Shown here: piece after piece, positions 1 through 6,255 of the stretch
How positions within the stretch are numbered: the stretch's first letter is position 1
Layout: every line of letters begins with the position of its first letter
Assembly: GCA_030609245.1 (NCBI GenBank)
Contig: JAUWCP010000094.1
Span: 1-8,751 of the forward strand
Origin: Hyphomicrobium sp.
GTDB taxonomy: Bacteria > Pseudomonadota > Alphaproteobacteria > Rhizobiales > Hyphomicrobiaceae
Reading direction: 5' to 3'
DNA: 8,751 bases
Notes under the pieces: model-generated
Databases searched by the model: none
Seen by the model: only the letters and a program-made list of their open reading frames with translations
What the model was told of the DNA's origin: nothing
Program-made: the position numbers and the translations under genes

Positions 1-1295
1 AGGATACGGACCGCGAGCGCAACAGTAAGGAAGCCGTTGCTGCCATCATCGATGGTCTCAAATGGCTGGAGCTTGATTGGCACGGTGAGCCGGTCTCTCA
101 GTTCGCGCAGGCTCATCGCCACCGCGCGGTCGCCGACGAGCTGCTTAAGAACGGACATGCCTATCGCTGCTACCTCACGCCTGCCGAACTCGACAAAATG
201 CGCAAGACGGCGGAGGCGGAAAAGCGCCAGCTCGCCATCCGCAGCCCCTGGCGCGACCGCGATCCGAAAGAAGCACCCGCTGATGCGCCATACGTGATCC
301 GCCTGAAGACCCCAGGCGAGGGCGAGACCATCATCGATGATAAGGTGCAGGGCCGCGTCGTGTTCCCCAACAAGGATCTCGATGATTTCATCATCGTGAG
401 GAGCGATGGAAACCCCACCTACAATCTCGCCGTGGTCGTCGACGACCATGACATGGGCGTCACCCACGTCATACGCGGCGTCGACCATCTGACAAACGCG
501 GCACGCCAGCTCCAGATCTATAAGGCCATGGGTTGGGATGTGCCGGTGTTCGCGCACGTACCGCTCATCCATGGTCCCGACGGCGCAAAGTTGTCAAAAC
601 GACATGGCGCGCTTGGGATCGAAGCCTACCGGGAGATGGGATACCTACCCTCCGCCCTGCGCAACTACCTCGTCAGGCTGGGGTGGAGCCACGGCAACGA
701 TGAGATTATTTCGACCGGACAAATGATCGACTGGTTTGATTTCGATGCCATTGGCAGGTCGCCGGGGCGTTTCGATTTCGCCAAGCTGGAGGACCTCAAC
801 GGTCACTACATCAGATCCACTGACGACCTGGAGCTTATGCAGCGTCTGGAAGATATCCTGCCCTACGTGGAGAACGGCGCCGAAATTTTGGAGCGGCTCG
901 ATGCAAATACGCGCGCCAAGCTCATGGCAGCGATCCCGAGCCTCAGAGAGCGGGCAAAGACTCTCAAAGAGCTACTGGAGGGCGCCCATTATCTCTTTGC
1001 AGAGCGCCCCATCGCGCTGGACGACAAGGCCACCAAGCTGCTGGAAGGCGCCGATGCGCGCAAGAGACTGTCGGCGCTGTTGCCCAAACTTGAGGCAATC
1101 ACCAGCTGGGAGGCTCCGCGCCTGGAGGAAATGGTGCGCGCCTTCGCCGAAACCGAGGGCGCCAAGCTCGGCAAGGTGGCCCAACCACTGCGGGCCGCAC
1201 TGACGGGGCGCTCCGTCTCGCCGCCGGTCTTCGACGTGATGGCCGTGCTCGGGCGCGAAGAAGCGCTGGCGCGAATCCGCGACCAGGCCGATTAA
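1..1295 (+). CDS. gltX: Glutamyl-tRNA synthetase, 5'-truncated by the window edge
   Basis: Charges tRNA(Glu) with glutamate in the cytoplasm (class Ib aminoacyl-tRNA synthetase). The reading frame is open from base 3 to the TAA at 1293-1295, giving about 430 residues. The visible protein begins at the family segment DTDRER, so roughly the first 40-45 residues, including the HIGH ATP-binding motif, lie outside the window. Seen inside: VQGxVxFPNKDLDDFII, the VVDDHDMGVTHVIRG segment, and the second ATP motif as KLSKR (588-602), the usual GluRS form of KMSKS. The C-terminal part is the helical anticodon-binding domain, ending with the typical KxxQPLRxALTGRxxSPxxF stretch near 1165-1240. Many alphaproteobacteria carry two GluRS paralogues, one of which also makes Glu-tRNA(Gln). 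The sequence does not tell me which this is. An in-frame ATG at 198 is internal and is not the start. Confidence 0.97.
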   Translation, partial: DTDRERNSKEAVAAIIDGLKWLELDWHGEPVSQFAQAHRHRAVADELLKNGHAYRCYLTPAELDKMRKTAEAEKRQLAIRSPWRDRDPKEAPADAPYVIRLKTPGEGETIIDDKVQGRVVFPNKDLDDFIIVRSDGNPTYNLAVVVDDHDMGVTHVIRGVDHLTNAARQLQIYKAMGWDVPVFAHVPLIHGPDGAKLSKRHGALGIEAYREMGYLPSALRNYLVRLGWSHGNDEIISTGQMIDWFDFDAIGRSPGRFDFAKLEDLNGHYIRSTDDLELMQRLEDILPYVENGAEILERLDANTRAKLMAAIPSLRERAKTLKELLEGAHYLFAERPIALDDKATKLLEGADARKRLSALLPKLEAITSWEAPRLEEMVRAFAETEGAKLGKVAQPLRAALTGRSVSPPVFDVMAVLGREEALARIRDQAD

Positions 1296-1307
1296 CCTTA
1301 GTCGGTC
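1286..1307 (+). terminator. Weak hairpin at the gltX stop codon, possible mRNA 3' end
   Basis: GGCCGA (1286-1291) and TCGGTC (1302-1307) can pair, with one G-U pair, around a 10-base loop that holds the TAA stop. Flanking CGACC and GGTCG could lengthen the stem. No T-run follows, so this is not a standard intrinsic terminator and may be chance in GC-rich DNA. Confidence 0.15.
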
Positions 1308-1364
1308 GAACTCGGCCCCATGCCATCCCGTCCGCTAACAGTTTCGCGTGAGTTCTGGCTGCTA

Positions 1365-1393
1365 TGTTGCGCTGCGGGAAAATCGTGTAGAAT
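1365..1393 (+). promoter_or_regulatory. Candidate sigma-70 type promoter for gltA
   Basis: A TGTTGC hexamer (1365-1370) and a TAGAAT hexamer (1388-1393) are 17 bases apart, in the 253-base gltX-gltA spacer. TAGAAT matches the -10 consensus well; the -35 match is only partial. If used, it would give a leader of roughly 150 bases before gltA. Position and spacing fit; nothing else in the sequence confirms it. Confidence 0.3.
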
Positions 1394-1429
1394 GGGGCGG
1401 GATCCTCAAGGTTGCTTGCCGGCCCCATT
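1391..1429 (+). promoter_or_regulatory. 8-bp inverted repeat in the gltA leader
   Basis: AATGGGGC (1391-1398) is exactly complementary to GCCCCATT (1422-1429), around a 23-base loop. It lies just after the candidate promoter, so it would fold near the 5' end of the gltA transcript. It could be the terminator of gltX transcripts, though only TTT follows, or a leader structure. The right arm shares two bases with the next dyad, so the two stems would compete slightly. Confidence 0.35.
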
Positions 1430-1449
1430 TCCAGCGCCAGAACTGGAAA
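1428..1449. promoter_or_regulatory. Symmetric dyad, possible operator before gltA
   Basis: TTTCCAG (1428-1434) and CTGGAAA (1443-1449) form a perfect 7-bp inverted repeat with an 8-base centre. A 22-base symmetric site of this shape is typical of dimeric regulator operators, but it could equally be an RNA hairpin in the leader. I do not recognise it as the site of a named regulator. Confidence 0.3.
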
Positions 1450-1485
1450 ACGCTCACACAAAGGAACTAGTGTACAGGAGTTCTC

Positions 1486-1519
1486 AGGGGCCGCCCCGGA
1501 GTGCATGAGGGCCCCTTTT
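1486..1519 (+). terminator. Terminator-like hairpin plus T-run in the gltA leader
   Basis: AGGGGCC (1486-1492) pairs perfectly with GGCCCCT (1510-1516) around a 17-base loop, and the right arm runs into TTTT (1516-1519). This has the form of an intrinsic terminator, and ends 29 bases before the gltA ATG. It may end gltX read-through. If gltA is transcribed from the upstream candidate promoter, it would sit inside its 5' UTR, as in attenuation. A smaller dyad, GAACT/AGTTC (1464-1468 and 1479-1483), lies just upstream. Confidence 0.35.
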
Positions 1520-1548
1520 CGAAATCAGGTTTCGCAGGGAGACGCGCC

Positions 1549-2874
1549 ATGAATGTCCATGATCGGCCCGACGACGCGCCCGGCCCGAAGACCAACGCGG
1601 ATCTCGTGCTCAACGGCACCAAGACGCCGTTGCCGGTGCGCGCGGGCACGCTCGGCCCAAACGTGGTCGATGTCTCGCGCCTTTATCGCGATACCGGCTG
1701 CTTCACCTACGATCCTGGGTTCACGTCAACGGCGAACTGCGTCTCGCGCATCACTTACATCGATGGCGATAACGGTACCCTCCTCTACCGTGGCTACCCC
1801 ATCGATCAGCTGGCGGAGCACTCCAATTTCCTCGAAGTCTGTCACTTGCTGCTCTATGGCGATTTACCGACGAAGGATGCCGTCGATAAGTTCCGCCACA
1901 CAATCACGCGCCATACGATGCTGCACGAGCAGATGACCCGATTTTTTACCGGGTTCCGGCGTGACGCACATCCGATGTCCATAATGGTCGGCGTGGTGGG
2001 TGCACTCTCGGCATTCTATCACGACTCAACCGATATCAGTGATCCCGAGCAGCGCGCGATCGCAAGCCATCGCATGATCGCCAAAATGCCGACGATTGCG
2101 GCGATGACCTACAAGTACTCGTTGGGTCAGCCCTTCATCTACCCGCGCAACGACTTCGACTACACGGCAAACTTTCTGCAGATGTGCTTCGCGATACCCT
2201 GCGAGCCCTATCTGGGCAACCCGGTTATGACAAAGGCGCTCGATCGCATCTTCATCCTGCACGCCGACCACGAGCAAAATGCCTCCACATCGACGGTACG
2301 CCTTGCCGGCTCATCGGGCGCCAATCCGTTTGCCTGTATCGCGGCAGGCATTGCTTGCCTGTGGGGACCAGCGCATGGCGGTGCCAACGAGGCCGCGCTC
2401 AACATGCTGGCCGAGATCGGCAGTGTCGACCGCATCCCCGAGTACATCGACAAAGCCAAGGATAAGAACTCCGGCTTCCGGCTGATGGGCTTCGGTCACC
2501 GCGTCTACAAAAACTATGATCCGCGCGCGAAGGTCATGCAGCAGACCTGTCACGAGGTGCTCGACGCCCTCGGTACGCGCAACGAGCCGTTGCTCAAGGT
2601 CGCCATGGAACTGGAGCGCATCGCGTTACAGGATGAGTACTTCATCGAGAAGAAGCTCTACCCCAACATCGACTTCTACTCGGGCATCACGCTGCGCGCC
2701 ATGGGCTTCCCCGTTTCGATGTTCACCGTACTGTTTGCGGTCGCGCGCACGGTAGGTTGGATTGCCCAGTGGAAAGAGATGATCGAGGACCCCGAACAGC
2801 GCATTGGCCGGCCTCGGCAGCTCTATATGGGCGCAACCGAACGCCAGTTCGTCCCAGTTGATGAACGCGTATAG
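1549..2874 (+). CDS. gltA: Citrate synthase, type II (hexameric family)
   Basis: Condenses acetyl-CoA with oxaloacetate to give citrate, the entry step of the TCA cycle. The protein is 441 residues from the ATG at 1549. Type II enzymes are about 430 residues, and those of Gram-negatives are often inhibited by NADH. Catalytic residues are in place: oxaloacetate-binding His238 in HADHEQNAST, His276 in AHGGAN, His317 in GFGHRVYK and Asp375 in PNIDFYSG, spaced almost as in E. coli (His264, His305, Asp362). The C-terminus has the usual RIGRPRQLYMG block. The ATG at 1549 is preferred over the in-frame GTG at 1501 because AGGGAGA (1536-1542) sits 6 bases before it and the extra 16 residues are unlike the family. 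The gene has its own leader with several dyads, and converges on lpxB. Confidence 0.97.
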   Translation: MNVHDRPDDAPGPKTNADLVLNGTKTPLPVRAGTLGPNVVDVSRLYRDTGCFTYDPGFTSTANCVSRITYIDGDNGTLLYRGYPIDQLAEHSNFLEVCHLLLYGDLPTKDAVDKFRHTITRHTMLHEQMTRFFTGFRRDAHPMSIMVGVVGALSAFYHDSTDISDPEQRAIASHRMIAKMPTIAAMTYKYSLGQPFIYPRNDFDYTANFLQMCFAIPCEPYLGNPVMTKALDRIFILHADHEQNASTSTVRLAGSSGANPFACIAAGIACLWGPAHGGANEAALNMLAEIGSVDRIPEYIDKAKDKNSGFRLMGFGHRVYKNYDPRAKVMQQTCHEVLDALGTRNEPLLKVAMELERIALQDEYFIEKKLYPNIDFYSGITLRAMGFPVSMFTVLFAVARTVGWIAQWKEMIEDPEQRIGRPRQLYMGATERQFVPVDERV

Positions 2875-2899
2875 CTCCTGCCCCGCGCCCCTTCCGGCA
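2875..2899. other. Convergent gltA/lpxB gap without a visible terminator
   Basis: Only 25 bases separate the gltA stop and the lpxB stop, which face each other. The gap is C-rich on the + strand. I see no stem-loop followed by T's on either strand, so the two transcripts probably end inside, or past, the opposite gene. Confidence 0.5.
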
Positions 2900-4165
2900 T
2901 TATTGAGCCCAGTAGCGCCCGTGCTTGGCATAACGCAGAACAACTTCGGCTGCGGCATCGCTCGGCGCGCCGTGCTCTAGCGCCAGCCGCTGAGGAATTT
3001 TCTCAAGCGCCGCAAGCTGCCGTGCACGTTCGGGCGTGTTCTTGAGCAAGAGCTCCATCTGGGCAGCAAGCAACTCTGGCTCGCACTCTTCTTGGAGCAG
3101 TTCAGGGAAGACGTTTTCACCCAGAACCAGATTGGCGAGCACCACCGTGGGAACTTTAAGAAGAGAGCGCAGAAAAGGTGCTGCGATTGGATCGACACGG
3201 TAGCCGACGACCATTGGCGTCCCGGCAAGCGCCAGCTCCAGCGTCACTGTGCCCGAGGCGGTGAGTGCTACATGTGCCAGTTTGAATGCCCGGAACTTAT
3301 CCTCTTCCCCCTCGATAAGGGCAGGCTTTACGCTCCAAGACTTCAGTCGCGAGGCAATGAGGGCACGCATGTGTGGGAGCACTGGAATAATGACCTGCGG
3401 AGTAAGGACACCTTCGCAAAGGCGCTCGACCGCCAACCCAAAGGGCGCCATGAGACGGCCCACTTCTGAGGAGCGGCTGCCCGGCAGAACCACGAGAATC
3501 GGCCGTTCCGGATCTAGGTTCAGTCTTTCGGCCAGCGGCGTAGGATCCAATTCCCGCAGCCAATTAAGCCGTTCGATCAAAGGGTGGCCGACATACGTGC
3601 AAGCCGGACCGCCCAAACGGTCGTGCGCTTCTGGCTCGAAGGGAAAAAGCGCCATGACGTGATCGAGGTAGCGGCGCATTTTGCGCGCGCGCCCGGGCCG
3701 CCACGCCCACACGCTCGGTGAGACGTAGTCGATGATTGGCACGGTTGGCGCACGTTTGCGGATGCGCTTGGCGATGGGGTGCGTGAACTCCGGCGCATCG
3801 ATAATGACGACAGCGTCGGGCTCGGCGGCGACAACCGCATCAACCGTACGATAGACGCGGCTCACGATGCGCGGCAGCCGCTGCAGAATCGATATTGGTC
3901 CCATAACTGCAACGTCAGATAACGGAAACTGCGAGGCGAGACCCTGTTGCTCCATCAGCTCGCCGCCGACGCCGAGATAGTGCACCCGGCCTTTGGAATG
4001 TGCATTGATCGCAGCCATTAGTTTGGCCCCCAACGCATCGCCAGAGTGCTCGCCCGCCACAATAAACAAGCGTAGATCGTGCGTGCCAGCGACGGCGGCC
4101 CCAGCCGCCGCATGACGCTCACGCGCTGCGAAGCCATAACCGGCACTCTTACTCCTTGCCCTCAT
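2900..4165 (-). CDS. lpxB: Lipid-A-disaccharide synthase (GT19 glycosyltransferase)
   Basis: Transfers 2,3-diacylglucosamine from its UDP form onto lipid X, making the tetra-acyl disaccharide 1-phosphate of lipid A at the inner face of the inner membrane. The protein is 421 residues; E. coli LpxB is 382. Family blocks: VAGEHSGD (36-43), IIDAPEF with Asp123 at the position shown to be catalytic in Haemophilus (Asp98), YVSPSVWAW (147-155), LPGSR (227-231), ASGT (303-306), then GTPMVVGYR and ELLQEECEPE. The ATG at 4165 overlaps the lpxI TGA in ATGA, and GGGGGAAG lies just upstream (4167-4174 on the minus strand), so translation is probably coupled to lpxI. That start gives about 30 extra Ala/Arg-rich residues before the conserved core. 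No in-frame ATG or GTG offers a shorter start before the VAGE motif; the only near candidate is a TTG three codons ahead of it. Confidence 0.96.
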   Translation of the reverse strand: MRARSKSAGYGFAARERHAAAGAAVAGTHDLRLFIVAGEHSGDALGAKLMAAINAHSKGRVHYLGVGGELMEQQGLASQFPLSDVAVMGPISILQRLPRIVSRVYRTVDAVVAAEPDAVVIIDAPEFTHPIAKRIRKRAPTVPIIDYVSPSVWAWRPGRARKMRRYLDHVMALFPFEPEAHDRLGGPACTYVGHPLIERLNWLRELDPTPLAERLNLDPERPILVVLPGSRSSEVGRLMAPFGLAVERLCEGVLTPQVIIPVLPHMRALIASRLKSWSVKPALIEGEEDKFRAFKLAHVALTASGTVTLELALAGTPMVVGYRVDPIAAPFLRSLLKVPTVVLANLVLGENVFPELLQEECEPELLAAQMELLLKNTPERARQLAALEKIPQRLALEHGAPSDAAAEVVLRYAKHGRYWAQ

Positions 4166-5436
4166 GCTTCCCCCGGCAAAGCTCTCAGCACAACCATGAA
4201 CATACCCAGCCGGTTGGCTTCCTTAGCGGCCTTGTGTACCGCGGGACAAGGTTCGCCGACGAGTGCAAGTCCGGCAAGGCCCGCGGCCGCCGCGTTGGCG
4301 ACAGCTGGTTCGAGGTCAACCTCTTGGCCCAGTACGGCAACGCCGGCGCGCCGGGCCGAATACCGCCGCCCCCATTGATGTAAACCCCTTGCGCGTTCCA
4401 GAAGGCTGTCAACCCCTTCGCCGGCCTCAACAGCGAGCACATAGCGGCCGGCAACGACCACGCCTTGGATCGGCGCCAATGGCGCCAACGCCGATAGAAC
4501 GGCTGCACCTTTGCCGATATCGGCGCGTTGACGGCGCCGTGGGGCAAAGCGGTCAATTGTTACGGACTCCCAACTGTGCAATGGGCGCCAATCCTCTTGC
4601 TTGCCGGCGGGCGCATCCTCAAATCCTTGAACGAACAGCCTAGCCTCATCGGCGCGGCGGACGAGCTTGGCGCGCTCAGCCGCGAGTGTACCTCCTGCCA
4701 GAACCGCAATGCCTGCAAGACCTGCCTCCGCGGCGCAAACAATCGTGGCAGGCCCTATCGCTGGAAGGTCGATGCGCAGCTCTTGGCCGGGCTTCGGCCG
4801 CTTGACAAGGACGCCCCTGCCCTGCCGGTGCTGATACGCCGTGCGCGCCATCATCGCGTCCGTCCCTTCAGCTCCTTCGATCGCGACGACGCGGCCGCCA
4901 GAAACGATCACCGCCTGACCAACATCGTAGGGGCCCAGCGCGCGCACAATGGAAAAGCCAAGCGCGACGTCTTGCTGTTGTGCAACGTCGGCTGCAATGC
5001 ATCCCAGGGGGCCCTTGCCCACGAGCAACTCCGGCGCGACAGTTGCAGGCGCCACGACCGCAAAACCTTTTTGCTCGAAGAAGCGCACAACCCGCGTCAA
5101 CACGCTGTCGTCACCGCCCGCTGCAATGATGCGCAGGATCGCTGGGAGGCTGCGTATGAACCCTAGATCGGGCCGCAACGCTGCAAGGTCCGGGCGGCGC
5201 ACGGACCCGACGATGACGAGGTCGCGACAGCCCGCATCCTTGAGTGCGCGCACCATGCCGCCGATCTGGCCCCAGCCGACGGTTGTCACGGGGAATGGCG
5301 AAAGATCGCGGTCGACTTCGCCCGCAATTGCGACGATGTGCACGCGCTCACCGCGCGCTGTGACATACTCGGCGATTTCACGAGGCAGGCTTCCACCTCC
5401 CGCCAGGATCCCAATGGCCCGATGGGCGAGCGACAT
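4162..5436 (-). CDS. lpxI: UDP-2,3-diacylglucosamine pyrophosphatase LpxI with duplicated C-terminal domain
   Basis: Hydrolyses UDP-2,3-diacylglucosamine to lipid X and UMP, attacking the alpha phosphate; it replaces LpxH in most alphaproteobacteria. The protein is 424 residues; the family norm is about 270-290. Residues 6-135 are the N-terminal domain (GILAGGGSLP, VGSVRRPDLAALRPD, GDDSVLTRVVRFFEQKGF). Residues 156-272 are the normal C-terminal domain, with EGTDAM, KRPKPGQE and RIDLPAIGPAT; Asp223 probably matches the catalytic Asp225 of the Caulobacter enzyme (from memory). A linker follows (273-305, rich in Arg near its end), then residues 306-417 repeat the C-terminal domain in diverged form. 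The frame is open throughout and its TGA overlaps the lpxB ATG, so the tail is part of the working operon and not a sequencing frameshift. GGGAGAAGG (5440-5448) is a strong ribosome site for the ATG at 5436; lpxA ends 12 bases upstream. Confidence 0.93.
   Translation of the reverse strand: MSLAHRAIGILAGGGSLPREIAEYVTARGERVHIVAIAGEVDRDLSPFPVTTVGWGQIGGMVRALKDAGCRDLVIVGSVRRPDLAALRPDLGFIRSLPAILRIIAAGGDDSVLTRVVRFFEQKGFAVVAPATVAPELLVGKGPLGCIAADVAQQQDVALGFSIVRALGPYDVGQAVIVSGGRVVAIEGAEGTDAMMARTAYQHRQGRGVLVKRPKPGQELRIDLPAIGPATIVCAAEAGLAGIAVLAGGTLAAERAKLVRRADEARLFVQGFEDAPAGKQEDWRPLHSWESVTIDRFAPRRRQRADIGKGAAVLSALAPLAPIQGVVVAGRYVLAVEAGEGVDSLLERARGLHQWGRRYSARRAGVAVLGQEVDLEPAVANAAAAGLAGLALVGEPCPAVHKAAKEANRLGMFMVVLRALPGEA
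4186..4521 (-). repeat. LpxI C-terminal domain, copy 2 (degenerate)
   Basis: Codes for LpxI residues 306-417. Residues 306-358 align with 156-208 at a constant offset of 150 with no gap; by hand count 19 of 53 positions are identical (for example Q174/Q324, E187/E337, EG 190-191/340-341, D193/D343, R198/R348, H203/H353). After small gaps, GQE (217-219/370-372), AGLAG (238-242/385-389) and a final hydrophobic strand (267-272/412-417) also line up. The KRPKP and PAIGPAT parts are missing. The low identity means an old duplication. Confidence 0.8.
4621..4971 (-). repeat. LpxI C-terminal domain, copy 1 (canonical)
   Basis: Codes for LpxI residues 156-272. It matches the family C-terminal domain from DVALGFSIVRALGPYDVGQ through LFVQGF. 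It keeps the full signature KRPKPGQE-LRIDLPAIGPAT followed by AEAGLAGIAV, so it should be the active copy. Confidence 0.85.
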
Positions 5437-5439
5437 CGC

Positions 5440-5448
5440 CCTTCTCCC
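5440..5448 (-). promoter_or_regulatory. Strong ribosome binding site of lpxI
   Basis: On the minus strand GGGAGAAGG ends 3 bases before the ATG at 5436, and lies wholly within the 12-base gap after the lpxA TGA. It fixes the lpxI start. Confidence 0.6.
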
Positions 5449-6255
5449 TCAGGACCCGCTCGATTCCCGCGGCGTGCACAGGCTGCGCTTCCCGCCGACG
5501 CGAATGAATTCGAGAATTTCTTGGACGATCGGATGCGTGGCAAACTCGTCCGCCACGTCGTCCATACGCTCCGTCAACGTACCCTCTTGGGCAAACAAAA
5601 GACGGTAGGCGCGGCGTAGATCGTGGATGTCGCTGCGCGAAAATCCGCGCCGCTGCAGGCCGACGATATTTAGCCCCGACAGGTACGCCCGGTTTCCCAT
5701 TGCCATGCCATAGGGAATGAGATCGTTCTCAAGGCCCGACATCCCGCCAAGGAAGGCGTGCGCGCCAATGCGCGCATATTGGATGGCGGCCGCGCCGCCA
5801 CCCAAAATCGCAAAGTTGCCGACCACGCAATGGCCGGCCAGCATCACGTTGTTGGAGAAGACGACACTGTCGCCGACGTGGCAATCGTGGCCAACGTGCG
5901 AGTTGGCCAGGAAAGCACAGCGATCGCCGACGACCGTCTCCATGCCCCCGCCCTCCGTGCCGGGGTTGATGGTGACTCCCTCGCGAATGATGCAGGCTTC
6001 GCCGATCTTCAACGTTGAAGGCTCACCTTTGTATTTCAGATCTTGGGGCTGGTGCCCTATAGAGGCGAACGGAAAAATGCGCGTTCCCGCACCGATGGTG
6101 GTGCGTCCAGCAACCACGGCGTGGCTTATGAGCTCCACGCCATCGCCCAATGTCACGTCAGGGCCGACGACGCAATAGGGCCCAACCTTGACGTCCGCGC
6201 CCAGCTTGGCACCGGCTTCGATTACCGCGGTGGGATGAGTTGTCATCTCACCCAT
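5449..6255 (-). CDS. lpxA: UDP-N-acetylglucosamine 3-O-acyltransferase
   Basis: First step of lipid A synthesis: moves a 3-hydroxyacyl chain from ACP to the 3-OH of UDP-GlcNAc in the cytoplasm, working as a homotrimer. The protein is 268 residues (E. coli 262). Residues 8-190 are a left-handed beta-helix of hexapeptide repeats, with the QDLKYKGEPS loop and a helical C-terminus. His123 in SHVGHDC matches the general base His125 of E. coli; Gly171 matches Gly173, which in E. coli sets the chain-length ruler for long acyl chains. Oddity: the E. coli His160 position holds Ile158 (GGGAAAIQYARIG). The start is ATG 6255 or ATG 6246. The first overlaps the end of fabZ by 8 bases, the second follows its TGA by one base; neither has a clear ribosome site. 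The frame runs open much further upstream, but that part is fabZ read in another frame. Confidence 0.96.
   Translation of the reverse strand: MGEMTTHPTAVIEAGAKLGADVKVGPYCVVGPDVTLGDGVELISHAVVAGRTTIGAGTRIFPFASIGHQPQDLKYKGEPSTLKIGEACIIREGVTINPGTEGGGMETVVGDRCAFLANSHVGHDCHVGDSVVFSNNVMLAGHCVVGNFAILGGGAAAIQYARIGAHAFLGGMSGLENDLIPYGMAMGNRAYLSGLNIVGLQRRGFSRSDIHDLRRAYRLLFAQEGTLTERMDDVADEFATHPIVQEILEFIRVGGKRSLCTPRESSGS

Noticed and set aside
1314..1428. GGCCCCAT occurring twice (1314-1321 and 1421-1428)
   Set aside because: An 8-base direct repeat in GC-rich DNA is easily due to chance, and there are no further copies or regular spacing.
1320..1508. 62-residue open frame on the + strand in the gltX-gltA spacer
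   Set aside because: No ribosome site, no recognisable protein features, and it covers the inverted repeats of the leader. It looks like chance in GC-rich DNA.
1501..1548. GTG at 1501 as the start of citrate synthase
   Set aside because: It adds 16 residues unlike the family and overlaps the terminator-like stem. The ATG at 1549 has AGGGAGA at good spacing.
4186..4620. LpxI tail explained as a read-through into a separate downstream gene or a frameshifted stretch
   Set aside because: The tail aligns with the C-terminal domain of the same protein, has no internal start with a ribosome site that I can see, and shares one unbroken frame ending in the lpxB overlap.
4528..5608. Long + strand open frames (212 and 219 residues) opposite lpxI and the end of lpxA
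   Set aside because: They are Arg/Ser/Pro-rich antisense shadows of high-GC coding sequence, with no family features. lpxI on the other strand is well supported.
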